The notes below the pieces were generated by a model that was not told where the DNA came from, ran no database searches, and worked only from the letters and a program-made list of their open reading frames with translations. From Streptococcus infantis SK970 (lineage in GTDB: Bacteria; Bacillota; Bacilli; Lactobacillales; Streptococcaceae), in NCBI GenBank assembly GCA_000223255.2, contig AFUT01000001.1:124001-188000 (forward strand): DNA of 64,000 nt, in the 5' to 3' direction. The stretch's first letter is position 1, and each line of letters starts with the position of its first letter. Below, piece by piece: positions 49,196 to 58,706 of the stretch. The translations under genes were made by a program, and so were the position numbers.

Positions 49196-49716
49196 ATAGC
49201 AAAGCAAGACTTATTCATCAATGATGAAATTCGTGTACGTGAAGTTCGCTTAATCGGTCTTGAGGGCGAACAATTGGGTATCAAACCACTTGGTGAAGCG
49301 CAAGCACTTGCGGACGACGCTAATGTGGACTTGGTTCTCATTCAACCTCAAGCTAAACCTCCTGTTGCGAAAATTATGGACTACGGTAAGTTCAAATTTG
49401 AGTACCAGAAGAAACAAAAAGAACAACGCAAAAACAAAGCGTTGTGACCGTGAAAGAAGTTCGATTGAGCCCAGTTATTGATAAGGGTGATTTCGATACG
49501 AAACTTCGCAGTGCTCGTAAGTTCCTTGAAAAAGGGAACAAAGTGAAGGTTTCTATTCGCTTTAAGGGTCGTATGATCACCCATAAAGAGATTGGAGCAA
49601 AAGTTTTAGCCGATTTCGCTGAAGCAACTCAAGATATTGCTATCATCGAACAACGTGCTAAAATGGATGGTCGTCAAATGTTCATGCAGTTGGCCCCAGC
49701 AACTGACAAGAAATAA
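49196..49716 (+). CDS. infC: Translation initiation factor IF-3 (ATA start; apparent frameshift)
   Basis: IF-3 binds the 30S subunit and enforces start-codon fidelity. Domain features are [14 protein letters not shown] (N-domain), a lysine-rich linker and [18 protein letters not shown] (C-domain). The printed sequence breaks after EQRK: the A-run at 49430-49434 needs one more A to give [16 protein letters not shown]; total about 174 codons. GAGGTGA (49182-49188) followed by AAACC puts ATA 49196 at ideal SD spacing, aligning with the non-AUG start of Bacillus infC. A GTG at 49187 is in frame but lies inside the SD. Essential gene. Confidence 0.95.
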
Positions 49717-49748
49717 TCTGTCAGAAAGTTAAAAAAGGAGAAAATATC

Positions 49749-49949
49749 ATGCCAAAACAAAAAACACACCGCGCATCAGCTAAACGTTTCAAACGTACAG
49801 GTTCTGGTGGACTTAAACGTTTCCGTGCTTACACTTCTCACCGTTTCCACGGAAAAACTAAGAAACAACGTCGTCATCTTCGTAAAGCATCTATGGTGCA
49901 TGCAGGAGATTTCAAACGTATCAAAGCAATGCTTACTCGCTTGAAATAA
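49749..49949 (+). CDS. rpmI: 50S ribosomal protein L35
   Basis: The 66-residue basic protein [20 protein letters not shown] continues to a [20 protein letters not shown] tail, matching L35. It follows infC by 32 bases with AAAAAAGGAGAAAA as RBS and precedes rplT, the universal infC-rpmI-rplT order. The frame is intact. Confidence 0.98.
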   Translation: MPKQKTHRASAKRFKRTGSGGLKRFRAYTSHRFHGKTKKQRRHLRKASMVHAGDFKRIKAMLTRLK

Positions 49950-49998
49950 TCGCGAATTTGTAAGTTAACAATTCTAGGAAATATTGGAGGAAATATAA

Positions 49999-50358
49999 AT
50001 GGCACGTGTTAAAGGTGGCGTTGTATCACGCAAACGTCGTAAACGTATTCTTAAATTAGCTAAAGGTTACTATGGAGCTAAACACATCTTGTTCCGTACT
50101 GCAAAAGAACAAGTAATGAACTCTTACTACTATGCATACCGTGACCGTCGTCAAAAGAAACGTGACTTCCGCAAATTGTGGATTACACGTATCAATGCGG
50201 CAGCTCGTATGAACGGACTTTCATACTCACAATTGATGCATGGTTTGAAATTGGCTGAAATCGAAGTAAACCGTAAAATGCTTGCTGACTTGGCTGTTAA
50301 CGATGCAGCAGCTTTCACAGCTCTTGCAGATGCAGCTAAAGCAAAACTTGGTAAATAA
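49999..50358 (+). CDS. rplT: 50S ribosomal protein L20
   Basis: The 119-residue protein has the basic N-terminal extension [20 protein letters not shown] and the globular [20 protein letters not shown] and [15 protein letters not shown] segments of L20. L20 initiates 50S assembly and represses its own operon through the leader at 49040-49178. The RBS is TTGGAGG. A terminator follows. The frame is intact. Confidence 0.98.
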   Translation: MARVKGGVVSRKRRKRILKLAKGYYGAKHILFRTAKEQVMNSYYYAYRDRRQKKRDFRKLWITRINAAARMNGLSYSQLMHGLKLAEIEVNRKMLADLAVNDAAAFTALADAAKAKLGK

Positions 50359-50366
50359 TTATTCAT

Positions 50367-50398
50367 AAGACTGGTGCAAGTTTGTTCCAGTCTTTTTT
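50367..50398 (+). terminator. Terminator of the infC operon
   Basis: An 8-bp stem (AAGACTGG with CCAGTCTT) with 12-base loop and TTTTTT, 8 bases after rplT. Confidence 0.85.
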
Positions 50399-50414
50399 AA
50401 ACAAAGGAGAAAAA

Positions 50415-50795
50415 ATGGCTTCAAAAATGTTACACACTTGCTTGCGGGTAGAGAATCTTGAAAAATCAATTGCTTTTTATCAAGATGCTTTTGGATTTAA
50501 GGAATTGCGTCGTCTGGACTTCCCAGAACACGCTTTTACCATTGTTTATCTAGGTCTTGATGGCGATGATTATGAATTGGAGTTGACTTACAACTACGAT
50601 CATGGACCTTATGTTGTAGGTGACGGTTTTGCTCACATCGCTCTAAGCACACCTGACCTTGAGGCTCTTCATAAAGAACACAGTGAAAAAGGTTATGAAG
50701 TAACGGAACCTAAAGGACTTTCAGGAACTCAACCAAACTATTACTTCATCAAAGATCCAGATGGATACAAGGTAGAAGTGATTCGTGAAAAATAA
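50415..50795 (+). CDS. gloA: Lactoylglutathione lyase (glyoxalase I family)
   Basis: The 126-residue VOC-fold protein starts MASKMLHTCLRVENLEKS (ATG 50415 follows AAAGGAGAAAAA). Metal ligands expected for glyoxalase I are His in LHTCLRV (about 7), Glu in YELELTYN (about 56), His in GFAHIALS (about 73) and Glu in YKVEVIREK (about 121). It converts the methylglyoxal-thiol hemithioacetal to the thioester. It lies just after the infC-operon terminator, so it probably depends on read-through or a weak promoter of its own. Confidence 0.92.
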   Translation: MASKMLHTCLRVENLEKSIAFYQDAFGFKELRRLDFPEHAFTIVYLGLDGDDYELELTYNYDHGPYVVGDGFAHIALSTPDLEALHKEHSEKGYEVTEPKGLSGTQPNYYFIKDPDGYKVEVIREK

Positions 50796-50876
50796 TAAAA
50801 ACTCCTCATTTGTCAAATTGAGTTAGACAATTTCACCTGACTCAGAAAAACTTGATAGGGAGTAGTGTAGGTCATT

Positions 50877-50938
50877 TATGTTGGTTTCTTTCAGACAAAT
50901 GTGAGCGTTTATCTGAGACTAACATAGATGGCTTTTTT
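50877..50938 (+). other. Long hairpin with T-run in the gap after gloA
   Basis: TATGTTGGT (50877-50885) pairs with ACTAACATA (50918-50926), and TCAGA with TCTGA inside, followed by GATGGCTTTTTT. It may be the gloA terminator or an attenuator for the next gene. The rest of the 50796-51003 gap holds only a TATAAT-less AT-rich stretch and, at about 50963, a weak GATACAAT -10. Confidence 0.45.
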
Positions 50939-51003
50939 ATCTAGCTTAATGTAACAATTTGGGATACAATAAAAATAATGAAACAAATTAGTGGGAGAAA
51001 AAA

Positions 51004-51438
51004 ATGTCAGACCAAAATCCAAATGTAGAGCTAAACAAAGAAGAAGAGAAACTAATTGTAGAGAATAATTCAGTTGAAAATACGGAGAATGGTCCAAAAG
51101 CAGTCAAGAAACCTTCGACTCTTCTATCTTTCTCATTTTATTTGGCACTTACCTATATTCTTCTATTTATATCTCTTGCTTTAGTTACTGCTCCATGGGG
51201 AATTTTATTCTTGATTTTTCTAGGTCCTAATTTAATTGCTTACGCTATAGCAACTGTCTTAACACTGATAGGAATCAAGAAAGTAAATAAAACTGTCATG
51301 TATACAAGTGCAGGATTTTATTTGCTTTCAGGACTTTTAGCATTCGACCCGGATTGGCAGATTTTTAGGATTTTTCCTTTTCTCTCCCTAGCTCTAGTTT
51401 TAATCGGGATATTTTTAACGAAAGATACAAGTAACTAA
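51004..51438 (+). CDS. Hypothetical membrane protein
   Basis: The 144-residue protein has a hydrophilic, Glu/Asn-rich N-terminus (1-38) and four membrane segments: SFSFYLALTYILLFISLAL, a TAPWGILFLIFLGPNLIAYA stretch, IATVLTLIGI-type helix and IFPFLSLALVLIGIFL. The ATG follows TGGGAGAAAAAA. It lies alone between gloA and dnaE with its own terminator. I do not recognise the family; nothing suggests transfer. Confidence 0.65.
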   Translation: MSDQNPNVELNKEEEKLIVENNSVENTENGPKAVKKPSTLLSFSFYLALTYILLFISLALVTAPWGILFLIFLGPNLIAYAIATVLTLIGIKKVNKTVMYTSAGFYLLSGLLAFDPDWQIFRIFPFLSLALVLIGIFLTKDTSN

Positions 51439-51485
51439 ATTAAAAAAGCCAGGCGCAACTCTTCTTCGAACTTATTCCATATCAT

Positions 51486-51516
51486 AAAACCATAGCCTTT
51501 AAGGCTGTGGTTTTTT
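51486..51516 (+). terminator. Terminator of the membrane protein gene
   Basis: A 14-bp stem (AAAACCATAGCCTT with AAGGCTGTGGTTTT, one G-U pair) is followed by a T-run; the loop is a single base or, more likely, the inner pairs open. Confidence 0.85.
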
Positions 51517-51595
51517 AGTTTAATGATTAGAAAGAAATTGTGTTTCTATTTTTTAAAATGGTATAATAGAAAAAGAATAAGGGAGGTGAGAAAGA

Positions 51596-54500
51596 ATGAT
51601 TGCCCAACTGGATACCAAAACAGTCTATAGTTTCATGGAGAGCATGGTTTCGATTAAGAGATATGTCAGTCAAGGGAAGGAATATGGCTATTCATCACTT
51701 GGAATCATGGATGAAGACAATCTCTATGGAGCCTATTATTTCATAAAAGAATGCCAGAAACAGGAGATTCAGCCTTTATTAGGTCTTGAAATGACAGTCT
51801 ACCATGAAGAAAATCCTGTCAATCTCCGCTTTCTAGCCCTGTCAAACCAAGGTTATCAAAACCTGATGAAGTTGTCGTCTTTAAAGATGACAGGTAAAAA
51901 AGAATGGACTGATTTTTCTTCTTACCTAGAGGATATCTGTGTTATTGTTCCCTATTATCCTGAAATTGCTGGATTAGATTTGGGATATGACTACTATATC
52001 GGGGTTTATCCAGAAACACCTCAATCGAATTTTTCTCGACCAATTCTCCCTTTTTATCGAGTTAATTCTTTCGAATATGATGATTTAGAGACTCTTCAAA
52101 TGCTCAAGGCAATCAAGGAAAACGTGACCTTACGAGAGGTTGATGTCCAATCTCAACAGGGCTTGTTTTTGCCTGCTGACCGTCTAGAACAGGTTTTTGT
52201 AGAGAAGTTTCCACAAGCACTCGAAAACCTAGCAAGATTGACCAAGGGTACTTCTTACGAGATTGATAGTAGTCTCAAACTTCCACGTTTCAATCCAGAG
52301 AGACCTGCTGTTGAAGAACTCCGGGAACGAGCTATTCAGGGTCTGAAGCAGAAAGGGTTATGGAATCAAGATTATCAGGCTCGTTTAGAAGAAGAGCTAT
52401 CTGTGATTCATGATATGGGATTCGATGACTATTTCTTGGTTGTCTGGGACCTCTTGCGTTTTGGTCGGTCTCAGGGATATTACATGGGAATGGGTCGTGG
52501 TTCTGCGGTAGGAAGTTTAGTAGCTTACGCTTTAGATATTACAGGGATTGATCCTGTAGCAAAAAATCTTATCTTTGAACGCTTCTTGAATCGTGAACGC
52601 TATACTATGCCAGATATCGATATTGATATCCCTGATATCTATCGTCCAGAGTTTATTCGCTACGTTCGTGATCGATATGGTAGTATCCATGCTGCTCAGA
52701 TTGTCACTTATTCAACCTTTGGAGCCAAGCAAGCCATCCGAGATATATTTAAACGATATGGTGTTCCAGAGTATGAATTGACTGCCATTACAAAAAAATT
52801 GGTTTCAAAGATACTTTAACGACAGCCTACGAAAGCAATCTAGGATTTCGACAATTGATTCAAAGTAAGATTGAGTACCAAAAGGCTTTCTCTATTGCCA
52901 AAAAGATTGAAGGTTATCCACGACAGACTTCTATCCATGCAGCTGGTGTCGTTATCAGTGATAAAAATCTAACAGATTATATCCCTCTCAAGTATGGAGA
53001 GGATATGCTGATTACTCAGTATGATGCCCATGGAGTTGAAGGAAATGGCTTGCTCAAGATGGATTTCTTGGGTCTACGAAACCTAACCTTCACTCATAAA
53101 ATGCAGGAGCTCTTATATGAAACTCAAGGAATTCAGCTAAGAATTGAGAATATTGACCTTGAGGATAAAGAAACTTTAGCTCTCTTTGCGGCTGGCAAAA
53201 CTAAGGGGATTTTTCAGTTTGAACAACCTGGAGCCATACGTTTATTGAAGCGCGTGAAACCACAAAATTTTGAAGAAGTAGTGGCGACGACTTCCTTGAA
53301 CCGACCAGGTGCGAGTGACTATATCGATAACTTTGTGGCCAGAAAACATGGTAAAGAAAAGGTGACGGTTCTGGACCCTGTGCTAGAAGATATCTTAGCT
53401 CCGACTTATGGTATTATGCTCTACCAAGAGCAGGTCATGCAAGTAGCTCAACGCTATGCTGGTTTTAGCCTCGGGAAAGCCGATATGTTGCGTCGTGCTA
53501 TGGGGAAAAAGAATGTGGCTGAGATGCACCGAATGGAAGAAAGTTTTATCCAAGGGGCCCTTGAAAATGGCCATAGCAAAGAACAGGCTCAAGAAGTTTT
53601 TGCCGTAATGGAAAAATTTGCCGGTTATGGTTTTAACCGTTCGCACGCTTGTGCATATGCTGCCTTAGCCTTTCAGCTTGCCTACTTTAAAACACATTTT
53701 CCAGCAATCTTCTATCAGGTTATGCTCAATTATGCTAGCGGAGATTATATTCTAGATGCGCTTGAAATGGGGTTTGAACTAGCTCCGCTTTCTATCAATA
53801 CGGTTCCATATCAAGATAAGTTAGCTGATAAGACAATTCATCTAGGACTCAAGAGTATCAAGGGAATGCCTCGTGATTTTGCCTACTGGATTATCGAGCA
53901 TCGTCCATTTAGCAGTGTTGAAGATTTTATCACACAATTACCCAAAAATTATCAAAAGATTAGCCTCTTAACCCCTTTAGTGGAAGTAGGTCTTTTTGAT
54001 GGATTTGATAAAAATCGTCAAAAAATCTTAACCAATCTACCAACTCTATTTATCTTTGTAGAAGAATTAGGTAGCCTCTTTGCGGATTCTAGCTATAGTT
54101 GGACAGATACAGAGGACTTTTCAAATATTGAAAAATTCCAAAAAGAGCAGGATTGGTTAGGTGTTGGAATTAGCCAACACCCATTGCTGGTTTTATCGAA
54201 GAATCCTTTGTATCCAATTGTGAGTTTATCTGAACTGTCAGAGGGACAGACCGCTACAGTGCTCGTTGAGATTCAGTCTATCCGAGTGATTCGAACTAAA
54301 AAAGGTGAGAACATGGCCTTTTTAAAAGTTACTGATAGTAAAACGAGTCTGGAGGTCACCGTTTTTTCTGAACAGTACCGCCAATTTAAAAATCTCTTGT
54401 ACGAAGGAAGTTTCTATTACCTAAATGGAAAAGTGCAAGCCAGAGATGGTCGTCTTCAATTAGTTTTAAATAATCTGAAAGAAGCAGTGAGTGAGCGTTT

Positions 54501-54695
54501 TTGGATTCAGGTAGCTAATCATGACCACGATTCTGAAATTTATCATATTTTAGATCAGTATAAGGGGCAAATTCCTGTTGTCATCCGTTATGAAAATGAA
54601 CAAAAAATGTTCTTTTGCCTGGTTATTTAGTTGCAAAAGATGCTGGCTTACAAGAATCTTTAAAACAGATTGTCATGAAAACGATTTATCGTTAA
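51596..54695 (+). CDS. dnaE: DNA polymerase III subunit alpha, DnaE type (two apparent frameshifts)
   Basis: DnaE is the lagging-strand/primer-extending replicative polymerase of Firmicutes. It has a PHP domain (about 1-200), a palm with GMGRGSAVGSLVAY (about 300) and the catalytic aspartates in MPDIDIDIPD (about 340). Fingers/tau-binding and OB-fold regions follow, with VLVEIQSIRVIRTKKGENMA. The frame breaks in the A-run 52790-52796 after LTAIT and again near 54601-54606 after NEQK. One extra A at each gives 1033 residues, the length I recall for pneumococcal DnaE. An extended -10 (TGGTATAAT) and GGGAGGTGAG RBS precede it. Essential gene. Confidence 0.95.
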
Positions 54696-54755
54696 AAATC
54701 AATGAAAATAAAAGAATTTTAACTTTAAATATGGTATAATCAGTTAGAATGTTAA

Positions 54756-55782
<1,027 letters not shown>

Positions 55783-55848
55783 TCAACTTTAACTAATCTG
55801 GTAAAATGACCATAAAAGGTCGAATTATATAAAGGAGTCACAAAAATC

Positions 55849-57354
55849 ATGAACAAACGTGTAAAAATCGTTGCAACTTTGGGTCCTGCGGTAGAAATCC
55901 GTGGTGGTAAAAAATTCGGTGATGACGGATACTGGGGTGAAAAACTTGACGTTGAAGCTTCAGCTAAAAACATTGCTCAATTGATTGAAGCAGGAGCTAA
56001 CACTTTCCGTTTCAACTTCTCACACGGTGACCACCAAGAACAAGGTGACCGTATGGCAACTGTTAAACTCGCAGAAAAACTTGCAGGTAAAAAAGTTGGT
56101 TTCCTTCTTGATACTAAAGGACCAGAAATCCGTACAGAATTGTTCGAAGGCGATGCAAAAGAGTATTCATACAAAACTGGTGAAAAAATCCGTGTTGCAA
56201 CTAAACAAGGAATCAAATCAACTCGTGAAGTGATTGCTTTGAACGTTGCTGGAGCTCTTGACATCTATGATGACGTTGAAGTTGGTCGCCAAGTATTGGT
56301 TGACGATGGTAAACTTGGTCTTCGTGTTGTAGAAAAAGACGATGCAACTCGTGAATTTGTGGTTGAAGTTGAAAACGACGGTGTTATCGCTAAACAAAAA
56401 GGTGTAAACATCCCTAACACAAAAATTCCTTTCCCAGCTCTTGCTGAACGTGATAACGCTGATATCCGCTTCGGTCTTGAACAAGGTATCAACTTCATCG
56501 CGATTTCATTCGTACGTACTGCAAAAGACGTGAACGAAGTTCGTGCTATCTGTGAAGAAACTGGTAACGGTCATGTTCAATTGTTCGCTAAAATCGAAAA
56601 CCAACAAGGTATCGATAACTTGGACGAAATCATTAAAGCTGCTGACGGTATCATGATTGCTCGTGGTGATATGGGTATCGAAGTACCATTCGAAATGGTT
56701 CCAGTTTACCAAAAAATGATCATCACTAAAGTAAACGCTGCTGGTAAAGTTGTTATCACTGCAACAAACATGCTTGAAACAATGACTGAAAAACCACGTG
56801 CAACTCGTTCAGAAGTATCAGACGTATTTAATGCTGTTATCGACGGAACTGACGCTACTATGCTTTCAGGTGAGTCTGCAAATGGTAAATACCCACTTGA
56901 GTCTGTTCGTACAATGGCTACAATCGACAAGAACGCTCAAACTCTTCTTAACGAATACGGACGTTTGAACTCAGATTCATTTGAACGTAACTCTAAGACA
57001 GAAGTTATGGCTTCGGCAGTTAAAGATGCTACAAACTCAATGGACATCAAATTGGTTGTAACTCTTACTAAGACTGGTCACACAGCACGTTTGATTTCTA
57101 AATACCGTCCAAATGCTGATATCTTGGCATTGACATTTGACGAATTGACAGAACGTGGATTGATGTTGAACTGGGGTGTTATCCCAATGTTGACAGAAAC
57201 TCCATCATCAACTGATGACATGTTTGAAATTGCTGAACGTAAAGCAGTTGAAGCAGGTCTTGTACAATCTGGTGACGATATCGTTATCGTAGCAGGTGTG
57301 CCTCTTGGTGAAGCAGTTCGTACAAACACTATGCGTATCCGCACTGTACGTTAA
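55849..57354 (+). CDS. pyk: Pyruvate kinase
   Basis: The 501-residue enzyme makes pyruvate and ATP from PEP and ADP. It opens with KRVKIVATLGPAVEIRGG, has FNFSHGDHQEQ (about 54), the catalytic ARGDMGIEVPFEMVPVYQK (about 269) and MLETMTEKPRATRSEVSDV. A C-terminal allosteric domain begins near SDSFERNSKTE. Codon use is highly biased toward preferred codons, as expected for an abundant glycolytic enzyme. The RBS is AAAGGAG. The frame is intact, and a strong terminator follows. Confidence 0.98.
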   Translation: MNKRVKIVATLGPAVEIRGGKKFGDDGYWGEKLDVEASAKNIAQLIEAGANTFRFNFSHGDHQEQGDRMATVKLAEKLAGKKVGFLLDTKGPEIRTELFEGDAKEYSYKTGEKIRVATKQGIKSTREVIALNVAGALDIYDDVEVGRQVLVDDGKLGLRVVEKDDATREFVVEVENDGVIAKQKGVNIPNTKIPFPALAERDNADIRFGLEQGINFIAISFVRTAKDVNEVRAICEETGNGHVQLFAKIENQQGIDNLDEIIKAADGIMIARGDMGIEVPFEMVPVYQKMIITKVNAAGKVVITATNMLETMTEKPRATRSEVSDVFNAVIDGTDATMLSGESANGKYPLESVRTMATIDKNAQTLLNEYGRLNSDSFERNSKTEVMASAVKDATNSMDIKLVVTLTKTGHTARLISKYRPNADILALTFDELTERGLMLNWGVIPMLTETPSSTDDMFEIAERKAVEAGLVQSGDDIVIVAGVPLGEAVRTNTMRIRTVR

Positions 57355-57367
57355 TCAAAAATAAAAA

Positions 57368-57409
57368 CCTATCACTTCAAGCGTTTGAGCTTGGGTGATA
57401 GGCTTTTTT
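57368..57409 (+). terminator. Terminator of pyk
   Basis: A stem of CCTATCACTTCAAGC with GCTTGGGTGATAGG (one unpaired base) and loop GTTTGA, followed by CTTTTTT. Confidence 0.9.
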
Positions 57410-57425
57410 GTTCTAGAATAAAAAG

Positions 57426-57575
57426 AATTTTTAAAATAAAAACTCTCTGGAAAACCAGAGAGCATGAGAGGCATCTCCATGTGAGAAACTGGTTCACACA
57501 ATTTCTCAAGGTCCGCTCCTGCGTTATGACCTCCTTTGCGCAATTGTAGCTCTCGCTACATATCGACTCATCGCA
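57426..57575 (-). ncRNA. Unassigned small RNA of about 150 nt
   Basis: The minus strand has a complete transcription unit without a reading frame. A TTGACA/TAAAAT promoter (57582-57610) would start RNA near 57575. A terminator (CTCTCTGG-TTTT-CCAGAGAG, 57443-57462, then a T-rich tract) ends it near 57426. In between are GTAGC-GAGA-GCTAC (GNRA loop), TGCG/CGCA, TGAGAAA/TTTCTCA and GAGA-TGCC-TCTC hairpins. It lacks the SRP core GGAAGCAGC, the tmRNA T-arm and the paired ends of 6S RNA. It lies directly downstream of tRNA-Thr on the same strand. Confidence 0.6.
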
Positions 57576-57581
57576 GATTTT

Positions 57582-57610
57582 ATTTTACTATATGGGCAAT
57601 ACTTTGTCAA
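57582..57610 (-). promoter_or_regulatory. Promoter of the unassigned small RNA
   Basis: TTGACA (57610-57605), a 17-bp spacer and TAAAAT (57587-57582) on the minus strand. It is one of the best matches to the sigma-A consensus in the window. Confidence 0.8.
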
Positions 57611-57646
57611 GAAAAAACAGTTCCTAAAAAAGGAACTGATAAATGA

Positions 57647-57719
57647 TGCTAATTGCCGGGATCGAACCGGCGACCTCATCCTTACCATGGATGCGCTCTG
57701 CCTACTGAGCTAAATCAGC
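57647..57719 (-). tRNA. tRNA-Thr (anticodon GGT)
   Basis: The 73-base cloverleaf reads GCTGATTTAGCTCAGTAGGC at its 5' end. The acceptor stem GCTGATT/AATTAGC has one G-U pair. The D-arm is GCTC/GAGC. The anticodon stem is CATCC/GGATG with loop ATGGTAA, giving anticodon GGT, which decodes ACC and ACT. The T-arm is GCCGG-TTCGATC-CCGGC with the conserved TTCGA. The discriminator base is A; CCA is not encoded. This tRNA is a plausible effector of the thrS T-box elsewhere in the window. Confidence 0.96.
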
Positions 57720-57829
57720 TTACCTAGAAAGTATACTATAGATTTAGGCTTTTGTCAATATGTTGAAGAGTATCTTAACTCATTGAAAAGAGCCCAAGTA
57801 ATCAACTTAGGCTTGTGAAGATTGGATTA

Positions 57830-58576
57830 TTATAGTTGTTTTCTCTTTTTATCTGGGTCCCAAACAAAACTTGCTACAAAGGTAAAGAGAATTGTTAGAA
57901 TTCCAATAATAATTGCTAGAATCAAGGCAGGGATACGGATGAACCACCACAGTGGGTTAGGTTTTTTATTGTTATGCCACTGTTTTGTTTCCTCATCCAA
58001 GCGTTGAAACTCAGATTGGATGCGGTCTGCAACCATCTCAATTCCCTCATCATTCATCTTTTTAATGTCCGAGATATCGATAGGATTTCCGAAGTTCATA
58101 TCAATACGTTCACGGCTGATGAGTCCTTTTAGTGTCATAGGTCCAGTATAGGTAACTGGCATGATGCGAACCTTAGCCATCTTCGAAATTAGAGCAACAC
58201 CACCCTTAACATCGTTAGAATGACGGCTACCACTAGGAAACATAATCAGTGAGCGATTGCTCTTTTTAAGAACATTAATTGGGTATTTAATAGCAGAAGC
58301 ACCTGGGTTGTCGCGGTCAATAGGGAAAGCACCACACATGCGAATCCACCAACCAAAGATGCGATTTGAAAAGAGTTCTTTTTTGGCCATAAAGACAAAT
58401 TGTTTCGGTTTGGTCGCAAAGGCCATGTAGACTGGATCCCACCAGGTACGGTGTGGCGCAACAAGGATATAGTTTTCATCTAAACTTGGAATTTTTTCAG
58501 TATTGTGAAAGTGAGCATTTCCATTGATTGACCATAGAATCAACATAACCAGCCCACGCAGATAAGTGTAAAACAT
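57830..58576 (-). CDS. plsC: 1-acyl-sn-glycerol-3-phosphate acyltransferase-like membrane protein (PlsC family)
   Basis: The 248-residue protein starts MFYTYLRGLVMLILWSING (ATG 58576 follows GAAGGAGACATC; the frame is open upstream to 58618). The acyltransferase block I HxxxxD is APHRTWWDPVYM (about 51-62). Block II/III are seen as GAFPIDRDNPGA and FPSGSRHSND, with SGSR replacing the more usual EGTR. A C-terminal membrane hairpin (about 212-240) ends with a basic tail. It probably acylates lysophosphatidate in phospholipid synthesis; the changed block III makes substrate choice less certain. Confidence 0.85.
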   Translation of the reverse strand: MFYTYLRGLVMLILWSINGNAHFHNTEKIPSLDENYILVAPHRTWWDPVYMAFATKPKQFVFMAKKELFSNRIFGWWIRMCGAFPIDRDNPGASAIKYPINVLKKSNRSLIMFPSGSRHSNDVKGGVALISKMAKVRIMPVTYTGPMTLKGLISRERIDMNFGNPIDISDIKKMNDEGIEMVADRIQSEFQRLDEETKQWHNNKKPNPLWWFIRIPALILAIIIGILTILFTFVASFVWDPDKKRKQL

Positions 58577-58689
58577 GATGTCTCCTTCAGTTTTCTTTCT
58601 TTTATTATACCTTATCATACTAGGACAGGCAAATGTTTTTTGTTTAGGCGGAATAGCTTTTTATATGAAATTAGAAATATTCAAAAAAA

Positions 58690-58706
58690 TGATATGATAG
58701 AATTTA
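58690..58706 (+). promoter_or_regulatory. Extended -10 promoter placed for a leaderless ATPase mRNA
   Basis: TGATATGAT (hexamer 58693-58698) ends 7 bases before the proposed ATG 58706. No Shine-Dalgarno sequence lies between them. Confidence 0.5.

Noticed and set aside
49430..49447. Programmed ribosomal frameshifting or poly-A slippage in infC, dnaE, pfkA and others
   Set aside because: Some runs resemble A-AAA-AAx slippery sites, but the breaks are in about 20 unrelated genes, need the same missing base and show no shared stimulator or SD-like element. Sequencing error is the simpler reading.
57426..57610. SRP RNA, 6S RNA or csRNA identity for the small RNA
   Set aside because: No GGAAGCAGC core, no pairing of 5' and 3' ends, and no TTTAAG direct repeats in the promoter.
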